Shown one piece after another: positions 15,302 to 23,943 of a stretch of DNA of 64,000 nt. The stretch covers positions 124,001-188,000 of the forward strand of contig NZ_QQWI01000007.1 of assembly GCF_004125825.1 (NCBI RefSeq), written 5' to 3'. Numbering within the stretch: position 1 is the stretch's first letter; every line of letters starts with the position of its first letter. Position numbers and translations under genes: made by a program. The notes below the pieces were generated by a model that was given only the letters and a program-made list of their open reading frames with translations, made no database searches and had not been told where the DNA came from. The DNA comes from Fusibacter sp. A1 (GTDB taxonomy: Bacteria; Bacillota; Clostridia; Peptostreptococcales; Acidaminobacteraceae).

Positions 15302-17288
15302 CGACCTGTTCCCCAATCTTCAAGTTGATTTTAAATGTCGTACCTACTCCTGGCTTGGTGATCACATTGATCGTACCATTGATCTTTGCAAGTTCGCTAT
15401 AGACAATGTAAAGACCTAACCCGGTACCCTCACCAACATTCTTAGTTGTATAAAAAGGCTCAAAGAGCTTTTCTTTGGTTTCTTCTGACATTCCTTCTCC
15501 GTTATCGATTATGTGAATCTGAACGGTTTCATCCATGCGCTTTAGCCATATGGTAATCTGCCCTTTTTTGGGTATGGCATCGATCGCATTGTTGATGATG
15601 TTCAATAAAATCGCCTTAAGCGACTCCTCTTGAGTACTGATCGCCGTCGGTTCAAGTTTGAGTCTGCAAACGATCTGCTGTCTGTTCATCAGCTTATCGT
15701 TGAGATTGATGATATCCCGAATCAGTTTATCGATCTTGACCTGGCTCAACTCATCGTTTGACAGCCTCGAAAAATTGAGTAGGTTGTCAATAATCGCCGA
15801 AGCCTTGTCTACAGACTCCTCAATCACGCTAAGGGACTTTCTCAGCAGGTCCTTGTCATCCTTGTTTCTTCTTAACAGAAAGGCGTAGTTCCTGATCAGA
15901 CCAAGAGGATTTCTAATTTCGTGCGCAACACCCGTTGCAAGCTGACCGATAGCCGCCATCTTATTGTCTTGTAAAAGCCTTGACTCATGAATCTTTTTGT
16001 CTGTTACATCTTCAAACATCAAGAGAGTGGCGTTTCCCTGAAATTCTGCGTACTCAATGGTATAGGGTGTCACCTGGTAGGTCTGTCCCTGCATCATATG
16101 TTCAAACGAAGTGGAATTGGAAGAGAACTTGTCCTTAAATTCATCGCTGAATCCAGGTAAGATCCGATCCAAATAGTGATCCGTGTTTAAATCGTGTATC
16201 TCAAACATAGAATAGAACCGTTTATTTCCCGACCATATCTTAAAGTCTGGAGCGACCACCACAATCATGTGGCTGAGCCCATCGATGATGGTCTGTAAAT
16301 TATCTTTATTGATTGCGAGCTCGCGGGTTCGTTCGTCCACAAATCGTTTTAATTCAAAATTCCACAAGACAACAAGCATGACAATCACAATTGTGACAAG
16401 ACCTGCGCTAAGAATTGCAAGTGTCAACCTATCCGTCTGATTGCTGCTTGAAATCGGTGTTGAGATTCCAAACCACTTTTGCTGAATTTTGTTGACTGTT
16501 CCCTTTTGAGTTAAAGCGTAGATGCCCTTGTTGATGATCGACTGCAGCCGCTTATCGCTTTTATAGAGGCTTAAGACTGAAGGCAATTCATAAAGCGGCT
16601 CATCTACGATTCTAAAGTCTTCGTTCATCTCAAGTATATTGGTAAAATAACTGATAACCGGCTCATCACCTGCCATCGCATCCACTTTTCCTTCTTTGAC
16701 CAATCGGACACTTTCTTCATAATCCACCGTATAAATAAGATTTACGAACTCTGTCTCCCTATTAAGAAAGTCAACCACATAGTCGCCTTTTTGAACAGCA
16801 ACAGTGAGCCCATTTAGATCGGCGGCATTTAATACGCTATCATTATCGTTCGAAATCAAAATCACTCCACGTTGATAATACACCGGATCAGAGAACAGAT
16901 AGATTTCAGCGCGCGCATCCGAAGAATACATGTCACAAATGTCTGTCTCCCCTCTTTTTAAGGCTTCAAGTGCGTCATCCCAGATCATCGGTCTCATTTC
17001 GATTTCTGTCTCAAGCTCTATGGCGAGTGCCTTTACATAATCAATCACTACGCCTCTGTACTGGCCAGCTTCCTTGTCGTAGTATCTAAGCGGTGGAGAA
17101 TTGTTGTCGGATGCGTAAACGATGGGTCCGTGATCTTTTAAAAATTGACGGTCCGACTCCGTCAACTGATGGTCGTTATTGAAGTACTGAAAGATATTCA
17201 TATGATAGTTCGAACGGATAAACTGATTGGCAAAGAACAACCAGGTCACAATCAACACGAATGTCACACTTAAAAATTTCTTTTTCAT
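15294..17288 (-). CDS. Hybrid-sensing histidine kinase with extracellular SBP_bac_3 domain
   Basis: An N-terminal helix, then a solute-binding-protein type 3 domain (about residues 40-275; GPIVYASDNNSPPLRYYD and GVVIDYVKAL) outside the membrane, a second helix (LTLAILSAGLVTIVIVMLVVL), a PAS-like region, HisKA with the phospho-acceptor His in GVAHEIRNPLG, and HATPase with N box (NIINNAIDAI), DNGEGM and GEGTGLGLYIV. SBP type 3 domains generally bind amino acids, which fits the AGCS symporter under sigma-54 control next door. The ATG at 17288 follows GGGGGG; the longer frame starts inside the truA terminator. Confidence 0.92.
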   Translation of the reverse strand: MKKKFLSVTFVLIVTWLFFANQFIRSNYHMNIFQYFNNDHQLTESDRQFLKDHGPIVYASDNNSPPLRYYDKEAGQYRGVVIDYVKALAIELETEIEMRPMIWDDALEALKRGETDICDMYSSDARAEIYLFSDPVYYQRGVILISNDNDSVLNAADLNGLTVAVQKGDYVVDFLNRETEFVNLIYTVDYEESVRLVKEGKVDAMAGDEPVISYFTNILEMNEDFRIVDEPLYELPSVLSLYKSDKRLQSIINKGIYALTQKGTVNKIQQKWFGISTPISSSNQTDRLTLAILSAGLVTIVIVMLVVLWNFELKRFVDERTRELAINKDNLQTIIDGLSHMIVVVAPDFKIWSGNKRFYSMFEIHDLNTDHYLDRILPGFSDEFKDKFSSNSTSFEHMMQGQTYQVTPYTIEYAEFQGNATLLMFEDVTDKKIHESRLLQDNKMAAIGQLATGVAHEIRNPLGLIRNYAFLLRRNKDDKDLLRKSLSVIEESVDKASAIIDNLLNFSRLSNDELSQVKIDKLIRDIINLNDKLMNRQQIVCRLKLEPTAISTQEESLKAILLNIINNAIDAIPKKGQITIWLKRMDETVQIHIIDNGEGMSEETKEKLFEPFYTTKNVGEGTGLGLYIVYSELAKINGTINVITKPGVGTTFKINLKIGEQVDE

Positions 17289-17336
17289 AAGCCCCCCAGT
17301 GTCAAAATCTTTTTTAAAGTATAACACAAGATGAAC

Positions 17337-17369
17337 ATAAAAAAACCTCAACAAACAATTGTTGAGGTT
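17337..17369 (-). terminator. Terminator of the truA-like gene
   Basis: AACCTCAACAA and TTGTTGAGGTT (17344-17369) with a 4-base loop, followed by a T-run on the minus strand. Confidence 0.9.
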
Positions 17370-17377
17370 CCATTTAT

Positions 17378-18124
17378 CTAATAATTCACTCTTACGAGGG
17401 TCAATGCGTCAGCCATCGCCTTGTGCCCTACAAATTTTGTAGCACTTGTTTCAAACGCCCTGTCCACAGTATTGACAGGTAGCTGACCGATTCCGATTTG
17501 CACCAATGTTCCAACGATGATTCTTTCCATGTTCACTAAAAACCCGTCTGCTGTGATGCTGATCACAACTTCGTTCTTGGTTTCGCTCACATCAAGTGCG
17601 AATATTTCCTTTACAGAGTTCTTAGCCTTCTTATTGGCCGTGAATGCCATAAAATCGTGTTGACCGACAAACTTTTCTGCAGCGATCTTCATTTTGCTTA
17701 CATTCAGCTTCTGTTCCTGAACGTTGACATATTTTCTTTCAAACAAAGGACGATAAGGTGCGTCGCACTTCCATAATCTGTACTCGTAAGTCAACGACTC
17801 TACATTGTATCTGCTGTGGAACCTGTCATCCACGATGCTAAGCGATAACACGATGATATCGTCTGGAAGATACTTTTCAAAATACTCGAACAACTCAGGT
17901 TCGCTCATGTGATTCGTCGTCACGTTAAAGTTTACGACCTGCCCCTTTGCATGGACACCCGCATCAGTGTTAATCGAACTTATCACTTCTATCTCTTCTT
18001 CATAAAGCTTTTGCAATATCGATTCAATCTTATATTGAATGCTCTTTTCTGGATTATTCTTCTTTTTTGCGAATCCGATATATTTTCTACCATCGTAAGC
18101 AACTACCATTTTAATATTTTGCAT
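17378..18124 (-). CDS. Divergent TruA-family tRNA pseudouridine synthase
   Basis: The family makes pseudouridine in the tRNA anticodon arm. The catalytic Asp is kept in SSINTDAGVHAKGQVVNF, and the YEYRLW and FMAFT segments match TruA. However, the usual GRTDAGVH is here INTDAGVH, so the conserved Arg two residues before the catalytic Asp is Asn, and the usual GWQ motif is GFAKKKN. It may therefore be a second, divergent paralogue with altered target or activity. GAGGAG precedes the ATG, and the gene stands alone between a shared-type promoter and a terminator. Confidence 0.82.
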   Translation of the reverse strand: MQNIKMVVAYDGRKYIGFAKKKNNPEKSIQYKIESILQKLYEEEIEVISSINTDAGVHAKGQVVNFNVTTNHMSEPELFEYFEKYLPDDIIVLSLSIVDDRFHSRYNVESLTYEYRLWKCDAPYRPLFERKYVNVQEQKLNVSKMKIAAEKFVGQHDFMAFTANKKAKNSVKEIFALDVSETKNEVVISITADGFLVNMERIIVGTLVQIGIGQLPVNTVDRAFETSATKFVGHKAMADALTLVRVNY

Positions 18125-18153
18125 GTTCTCTCCTCAATCAATAACCTAGTCAA

Positions 18154-18170
18154 TCTTAACATTGTAACAC
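18154..18170 (-). promoter_or_regulatory. truA-like gene promoter core (extended -10)
   Basis: GTGTTACAATGTTAAGA on the minus strand, identical to the 17 bases upstream of recQ at 9760-9776. Confidence 0.5.
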
Positions 18171-18242
18171 AACACACGATAAAAGGATACATTATATCAA
18201 CTTAATAGTTTATAATGATTCTATCACACCTAGGAGGAAGCT

Positions 18243-18740
18243 ATGTACAAATTTACAGCACTGACAACAGCAGACTATTATCTGCTTTACAATTTTTTAA
18301 ATGAAACCCATGTCATCGATTTTCACACCAGAAAAAAAATCAACATGGAAGGCATCGACGACGAATACGGCCTATACCTAAGCGCTGAAATTCCAAAAAA
18401 GTGTTTTATCGTTCATGAAGACGAAGTGCCTATCGGCACTGCAAAGCATTATCGCCTAGACGATTTTCCAAACTACCAGGCAGAGGTGGACTTAGAAAAT
18501 GCGATTGGTATAGAGCTTATCATCGCCCGTGAAGGATACTTTCATAAAGGTAAGGCCGAAGCAGTGATCGAAGCCTTTATCAGCAATCAGGACTTAACGG
18601 GACACGTCCTATTCGCAGCCTGCTCTTTGGACAATACGCCGGCTATCAGAGCTTTCGAAAAAGCAGGTTTTGTGAACAAGAAGGAGATCTTCAATATTGA
18701 TAAGAGGGACATGGAATATATTTTAGTGAAATCACAGTAA
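18243..18740 (+). CDS. GNAT-family N-acetyltransferase
   Basis: A 165-residue acetyltransferase. The acetyl-CoA fold is seen in IGIELIIAREGYFHKGKAEAVIEAFI and the late NTPAIRAFEKAGF motif. The layout resembles aminoglycoside 6'-acetyltransferases and related enzymes, but the substrate cannot be told. GGAGGAAG precedes the ATG. Its stop overlaps the end of the convergent VanZ-like gene by 9 bp. Confidence 0.85.
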   Translation: MYKFTALTTADYYLLYNFLNETHVIDFHTRKKINMEGIDDEYGLYLSAEIPKKCFIVHEDEVPIGTAKHYRLDDFPNYQAEVDLENAIGIELIIAREGYFHKGKAEAVIEAFISNQDLTGHVLFAACSLDNTPAIRAFEKAGFVNKKEIFNIDKRDMEYILVKSQ

Positions 18741-19493
18741 AGAAGAACTGGTTGCTTCTAATCGTCTGCGTACTAAGCAGACAAGCAAGGAGCCTATCGC
18801 TATACCAAAACTGTTAAGAATAAGATCGTCAACATCCGCAACTCCTGTTCTTGTAAAAAACTGGGCCACTTCAATGAATACCGGGATAAGAACTGCAGCA
18901 ATCCGTCTGATTCGTCCGTTTTTTATTAGAGTGGACAGCACAAGCCCGATTGGGATGAATAGAATGATATTTCCAAGTAGATGGATCGATGATTCATAGC
19001 CGACAATTGTCCTAAAGGGAACAAAGTTGATCGAATGCAAATCGAACTTTTCAGGTCTATATGCTATCCTTCCCGATATGAACAAAGCCATGCTCATCAA
19101 TACACCATAGGTTGAAATAAACATCACAGAAAGTATTTCTATGTAACTTGTAAATTCATCTACCTTCCTTTTTATCAGTTGCGCAGCTACGATAGGAACA
19201 TGGAAACCGACGGTCGTCATGATCACAATCATGATGCTGTTCCATGTCATATGAACATCGACATTCAACAAGGTGTAACTCGCGATCAACCACCATAAAG
19301 CATAGGAGCTCAAGGTCATCACCATGACCCTATCTACACTATCATCCCTTTTAAACATGCCTGTTCCAGCTGTAAAGGAAATAAGCCCGACCATACCTGA
19401 GGCGATGATAAAATGGAACTTATTGAAAATCCAAATTGAAAAAGCGGTAATCGCTATTCCTATTAATCCTGAAACCAACGTTTTTATAATCAT
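18732..19493 (-). CDS. VanZ-like family membrane protein
   Basis: A 253-residue multipass protein. The C-terminal third has the VanZ pattern: HLLGNIILFIPIGLVLSTL, then VFIEVAQFFTRTGVADVDDLILNSFGIAIG. VanZ itself gives low-level teicoplanin resistance, but most relatives have no known role. The N-terminal half adds further helices. The ATG at 19493 follows GGGAGG; the longer frame from 19529 runs through that site. Confidence 0.85.
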   Translation of the reverse strand: MIIKTLVSGLIGIAITAFSIWIFNKFHFIIASGMVGLISFTAGTGMFKRDDSVDRVMVMTLSSYALWWLIASYTLLNVDVHMTWNSIMIVIMTTVGFHVPIVAAQLIKRKVDEFTSYIEILSVMFISTYGVLMSMALFISGRIAYRPEKFDLHSINFVPFRTIVGYESSIHLLGNIILFIPIGLVLSTLIKNGRIRRIAAVLIPVFIEVAQFFTRTGVADVDDLILNSFGIAIGSLLVCLVRRRLEATSSSLL

Positions 19494-19561
19494 CAAGTTA
19501 TCCTCCCATGCATAAGTATAATGAATCACAAGTAGGAATGCACCTTAAATTATCCTTAAAT

Positions 19562-19604
19562 TTAAAAAGCTCACAGCGGTATTTTCAACCACTGTGAGCT
19601 TTAG
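19562..19604 (-). terminator. Terminator of pepF
   Basis: AAAGCTCACAG and CTGTGAGCTTT arms with inner GGT/ACC pairing, then T-rich sequence on the minus strand. Confidence 0.82.
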
Positions 19605-19627
19605 AAGTGCTTTTTATACGGTGTGAC

Positions 19628-21430
19628 CTATCTACAGAGCTCAATAAGCGAATCAATCAGACTGCCTACATATGCGACTGCCTTTTCTATCGGTTCGGAC
19701 GTTTTCATATCAAGACCCGCGACAGCTAGAAGGTCGAGCGGTTTTAACGTGCCGCCAGCCTTAAGCATGTTGAGCCACCTGTCTACAGCGGCTTGACCCT
19801 CTATGAAAATCGCTTCACAGGCCGCTGTAGATGCGGTAAGACCAGCTGAATAGGTGTATGGATAAAGTCCCATATAGTAATGAGCCTGTCTCATCCAGGT
19901 CAAGCCCGCCGCTTCATCGATTGTTACGGTTTCACCCCAAAAGGTCTTTAAAACATCAAGCTTTGTATTGCAAAGTAGCTTTGCAGTGAGCGGTTTGCCC
20001 GCCTCGGCGAGTGCGTATACCTTCTGTTGGAAAGCCGCTTCAAGAAGATGTGTTACAAAGTTATGATAGTAGGTACCTAAAAATTGTAGAATCACCCACT
20101 TCTTCAACTTTGGATCGTCCGTCTGATTCATCATGAACCTACCCAGCAACATTTCATTCATCGTCGAAGGCGCTTCAACAGTAAAGGTGGACGGTCGTGT
20201 ATTAAAGAAGCTTTGATGCTTGTTCGCAAGATAGAAATGCCCTGCATGTCCAAGTTCATGGGTCAAGGTAAACGCATCCCTCATATTGTCCTGAAAAGTC
20301 ATCAGAATGTAAGGATGGGCCGCATAAGGCGAGGAGCAAAACGCACCTGTCGCCTTTCCTACATTATCGGCGTAGTCGATCCATCTTTCATCGAAGGCTT
20401 TTTCAATCACATCCACATAATCCTTGCCCATGACTTCAAGAGAATCAATTACAGTCCTTTTAGCTTGCTCAAATGTCGCTGGTGGATTGTACGATGTGTC
20501 TATCGGGGCCTTTAAATCATAAAAATGAAGTGTGTCGAGTTTTAGTTCTTCTTTTAAAAGGCGGGCGTACTTTCTCATATGAGGGGCCAGTTGATTGTAG
20601 ATCACCTCAATTTGTCTCTCATACATCGCAACCGTCACATTTTGTGGTTTAAGAAGCATTTCTGTGACACTGTCATAACCTCGCAGGCGACTGAGCGCAA
20701 CTTGTTTTTTAACCTCAGCGCTATAAAGCGACGCATACGTATTCTGGTATCTTTCCAATGTTTTTGTGAACGAAGCGTAAGCATTGGTGCGAATCGCAGC
20801 ATCTTCATCATACTCATACTTTCCCTCAAACAGCGCAAATGAATTTTGCAGTACATTTCCACTACTATCTAGAAAATCATCGAAAACCATATCCGCTGCT
20901 TTACTGACTGAATAGGTCTTATAGGGTGACGATGTAAGCTCTCCAATCGACGAAAGCACCTTTTCAGTTTCAGCAGAGAGCTTGTAGGGCTTCTCGTTGT
21001 AAATATCCTCTAAATAAGAATGATACATCAAGAGTCTCGGTTCATCGACAAAGGCTTTTCTATACGACTCCTCAGATAGCTCCATAATTTCTGAACGAAT
21101 AAATGTAAGTTGGCTCTGAGTCTTTGTATTTGCTTGAGAGTATAACATCGCCAGTTCCTGATTGTTGACGTTTTTCCCGTCAACCGATTGGTTCAGACTT
21201 GCATAAGCGCCTAGCTTAAACAAATCAACTATCAACTGCTCGTACTTCTTAATCACCTCAAAAAATAGACTACTGTCACCTGCAAGTTTTCCCTTTAGCG
21301 CTACCAGCTCACTTGTAGTGACATCCAGTTCATGTAACGCCTGATGCCATTCTTCACTAGAACTGAAAAGCGCTGTAAGATCCCATGTCATTTCCTCCGG
21401 AACCTCAGTTCTTAAGTATCTGTTCTTCAC
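19628..21430 (-). CDS. pepF: Oligoendopeptidase F (M3 metallopeptidase)
   Basis: A 600-residue cytoplasmic zinc peptidase cutting oligopeptides. The HExxH zinc motif is in TLTHELGHAGHFYLA, with the third ligand Glu in the following VEAPSTMNEMLL. The preceding PYILMTFQDNMRDAFTL segment is typical of the family. The GTG at 21430 is chosen because AAGGAGGAAG lies eight bases before it; the upstream ATG at 21466 would start inside a palindrome. Confidence 0.94.
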   Translation of the reverse strand: MKNRYLRTEVPEEMTWDLTALFSSSEEWHQALHELDVTTSELVALKGKLAGDSSLFFEVIKKYEQLIVDLFKLGAYASLNQSVDGKNVNNQELAMLYSQANTKTQSQLTFIRSEIMELSEESYRKAFVDEPRLLMYHSYLEDIYNEKPYKLSAETEKVLSSIGELTSSPYKTYSVSKAADMVFDDFLDSSGNVLQNSFALFEGKYEYDEDAAIRTNAYASFTKTLERYQNTYASLYSAEVKKQVALSRLRGYDSVTEMLLKPQNVTVAMYERQIEVIYNQLAPHMRKYARLLKEELKLDTLHFYDLKAPIDTSYNPPATFEQAKRTVIDSLEVMGKDYVDVIEKAFDERWIDYADNVGKATGAFCSSPYAAHPYILMTFQDNMRDAFTLTHELGHAGHFYLANKHQSFFNTRPSTFTVEAPSTMNEMLLGRFMMNQTDDPKLKKWVILQFLGTYYHNFVTHLLEAAFQQKVYALAEAGKPLTAKLLCNTKLDVLKTFWGETVTIDEAAGLTWMRQAHYYMGLYPYTYSAGLTASTAACEAIFIEGQAAVDRWLNMLKAGGTLKPLDLLAVAGLDMKTSEPIEKAVAYVGSLIDSLIELCR

Positions 21431-21448
21431 TATCCCTTCCTCCTTCAA

Positions 21449-21499
21449 ATGTATGCATACATCCATTATAGAATAAAATCACATGTAATTAAATTACAT
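21449..21499. promoter_or_regulatory. Two palindromes upstream of pepF
   Basis: A perfect 14-bp palindrome ATGTATGCATACAT (21449-21462) and a 17-bp dyad ATGTAATTAAATTACAT (21483-21499) lie just before the pepF ribosome site. Both could be operator sites; no regulator is identified. Confidence 0.45.
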
Positions 21500-21558
21500 T
21501 TTAACTAACAACATCATTTTTTTCTACGAGGAACCTGCAAGAGGAGGAATGAATCAAC

Positions 21559-22920
21559 TCAACACTCCCTTTCAGTTAGTGTTTTGTACACTACTTCATC
21601 GCTGACGCTGATATAAGCTGGCCGCATGATCTTATTGTCACTAACGATCTGCTCGATTCTATGAGCGCACCATCCTGCGATTCTTGCTGTGGCAAAGAGT
21701 GGTGTATATAGCTCTTGAGGGATATCAAGCATTTCGTAGACGAATCCTGAATACAAGTCCACATTAGCACAGATCACACAGTGAACTCCCTTTAACTCTT
21801 TAAACAGCTCCATTGTAAGCGATTCAATGTCAGCATAGAGTCCATACTTATCCAGCGCGTTTTTTTCTACAGCCAGCTCATAAGCCTTTTCTTTTAAAAG
21901 CACTGCTCGTGGGTCTGAATAGGTGTAAACGGCATGTCCCATACCGTAAATGAGTCCTTCACGATTGAAGACCTCTTTCTTTAGCATTCTTCTCAAGTAA
22001 TTTTTCAGCGCAGTCCTATTTGTCCAGTCGCTGCAGTTTTCCACAATGTCGTCAATCATAGCGCGCACCTGATTGTTGGCGCCACCGTGTTTTGGTCCTT
22101 TCAAAGATCCGATGGCTGCGACAATCGCCGAATAGGTGTCTGTACCGCTTGACGAAACCACATGCGTCGCAAATGCCGAATTGTTACCACCGCCGTGTTC
22201 GGCATGGATGACCAGGCATAAATCGAGTGTCTCCGCTTCCATTTTTGTGTACTGGTTGTCACGCCTGATCATGTAAAGGATGTTCTCAGCGGTTCCAATC
22301 CCCCTTTGCGGCGGGTGGATGAATAGGCTGGTATGGTCGAAATAATGGCTTTTTGCCTGATATCCATAAGATATAATCGTTGGAAACCTTGCAATCAGTT
22401 GAATACTTTGCCAAAGTACGTTGCTGATCGCCGTGTCATCCGGATTCTCATCGTGCGAATAGAGCACCAGCACACTACGTTGAAGTTTATTCATAATGTC
22501 CTTACTTGGAATCTTGAGGATCATGTTTTCTGTGAAATCGTTTGGCAAATGCCTGCATTCATCCAGGAGCTGAGCAAACTCATCAAGCTCCTTCCTATTT
22601 GGTAGTTCACCAAACAAAAGAAGATAGACAGTTTCTTCAAATCCCCTTCGCCTATCTGCCTGGAAACCCTTCACGAGCGTTTCCAGACTGACTCCTCTGT
22701 AATAAAGCCTACCGACATCAGGAACCTTAACGCCTTCAATCAGATCATATCCATGCACAGCGCCCACATCTGTCAGACCGACAAGCACTCCTGTGCCATT
22801 CTTGTTTCTGAGTCCCCTATGCACAGGATACTGCTCATAAAATTCGGGTAGAATTCGACTGTTTCTCTCTGATCGTTCACTCAATTTTGCAAGCAGTGTC
22901 TTAGTTTCTCTCTCATGCAT
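21559..22920 (-). CDS. Citrate synthase
   Basis: A 453-residue citrate synthase making citrate from oxaloacetate and acetyl-CoA. Active-site regions are HAEHGGGNNSAF, GPKHGGANN, GMGHAVYTYSDPRA and the late LFATARIAGWCAHRIEQ with the catalytic Asp position occupied by Ala-Thr-Ala-Arg context typical of the long bacterial/clostridial form. It ends the aconitase-isocitrate dehydrogenase-citrate synthase run, 21 bp after icd, with GGGAGGGG before the ATG. With its neighbours it supplies 2-oxoglutarate for glutamate synthase. Confidence 0.92.
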   Translation of the reverse strand: MHERETKTLLAKLSERSERNSRILPEFYEQYPVHRGLRNKNGTGVLVGLTDVGAVHGYDLIEGVKVPDVGRLYYRGVSLETLVKGFQADRRRGFEETVYLLLFGELPNRKELDEFAQLLDECRHLPNDFTENMILKIPSKDIMNKLQRSVLVLYSHDENPDDTAISNVLWQSIQLIARFPTIISYGYQAKSHYFDHTSLFIHPPQRGIGTAENILYMIRRDNQYTKMEAETLDLCLVIHAEHGGGNNSAFATHVVSSSGTDTYSAIVAAIGSLKGPKHGGANNQVRAMIDDIVENCSDWTNRTALKNYLRRMLKKEVFNREGLIYGMGHAVYTYSDPRAVLLKEKAYELAVEKNALDKYGLYADIESLTMELFKELKGVHCVICANVDLYSGFVYEMLDIPQELYTPLFATARIAGWCAHRIEQIVSDNKIMRPAYISVSDEVVYKTLTEREC

Positions 22921-22941
22921 GGCTACCCCTCCCGTATCTTG

Positions 22942-23943
22942 TCAGTCTAAAATCATGTTTTTGATAATTCCATCTGTGATGCTCTTTAAACTGCCTTGAC
23001 CTCCCAAATCAGGTGTAAGAAGCGACTTATCCTTAAGCGTTTTTTCGACCGCGCTTCGGATGGCATCCGCTCTTTTAGGTTCACCAAGGTAATCGAGCAT
23101 CATGGCGCCACTAAGGGTCATTGCAATAGGATTTGCGATCGAAAGGCCTGCAATATCTGGTGCGCTTCCGTGCACAGCCTCAAAAATGGCAAGGTCTTCG
23201 CCGATATTCGCTCCCGGTACAAGTCCGAGCCCTCCAACCAGACCCGATGCAAGATCTGATAAAATGTCCCCATAAAGGTTTTCCGTCACCAGCACATCGT
23301 ACTTTTGAGGATACATCACAAGCTGCATGCACATATTGTCGACAATCATCTCTTCGTAACCGATCATCGGGTACTGCTCTGCTACCTCTCGGCAGCACTC
23401 TAAAAAGAGTCCGTCAGACAGTTTCATGATGTTAGCCTTGTGCACAGCGGTCACTTTTCTTCTCTTGTGCTTCAGCGCATAGTCAAATGCCTTTTTAGCA
23501 ATACGTAGACTTGCCTTTTTCGTGATAATCTTAATTGCATGTACTTCGCCCCCACTGATCACCACTTCTTTTCCGATATAAAGATCTTCTGTATTCTCCC
23601 TAAAAATCACAAGATCCACACCCAAAAATTTAGTAAGGTCACCATAACTCATCACAGGTCTAATATTCGCATATAGATCAAACTGTTGCCTGAGCGTGAC
23701 ATTGACGCTTTTAAATCCCCTACCGATAGGAGTAGTGATCGGTCCTTTTAGAGCAACACGATATTCTTTAATCGCATCTATTACAGATTCAGGAATCAGT
23801 TCTCCTGTCTCCAAAAGCACATGTTCACCTGCTTCTTTTAGGATCCATTCTATTTGTACTCCTGTCGCATCAATGATCCTTTTGGCAGCAGCGCTGACTT
23901 CCGGTCCGATACCGTCACCTGGGATCAATACTACCTTATGCAT
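22942..23943 (-). CDS. Isocitrate dehydrogenase, NAD-type short form
   Basis: A 333-residue beta-decarboxylating dehydrogenase. It starts MHKVVLIPGDGIGPEV; substrate-binding residues lie in GFKSVNVTLRQQFDLYANIRP and the metal Asp residues in NLYGDILSDLASGLVGGLG. The Ser-x-Asn in KSVN is the isocitrate type. The family also includes homoisocitrate and isopropylmalate dehydrogenases, but the aconitase and citrate synthase neighbours fix the reading. It overlaps the aconitase stop by 8 bp. Confidence 0.9.
   Translation of the reverse strand: MHKVVLIPGDGIGPEVSAAAKRIIDATGVQIEWILKEAGEHVLLETGELIPESVIDAIKEYRVALKGPITTPIGRGFKSVNVTLRQQFDLYANIRPVMSYGDLTKFLGVDLVIFRENTEDLYIGKEVVISGGEVHAIKIITKKASLRIAKKAFDYALKHKRRKVTAVHKANIMKLSDGLFLECCREVAEQYPMIGYEEMIVDNMCMQLVMYPQKYDVLVTENLYGDILSDLASGLVGGLGLVPGANIGEDLAIFEAVHGSAPDIAGLSIANPIAMTLSGAMMLDYLGEPKRADAIRSAVEKTLKDKSLLTPDLGGQGSLKSITDGIIKNMILD

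Noticed and set aside
17289..17354. N-terminal extension of the SBP-type kinase
   Set aside because: It would start inside the truA terminator; ATG 17288 has GGGGGG.
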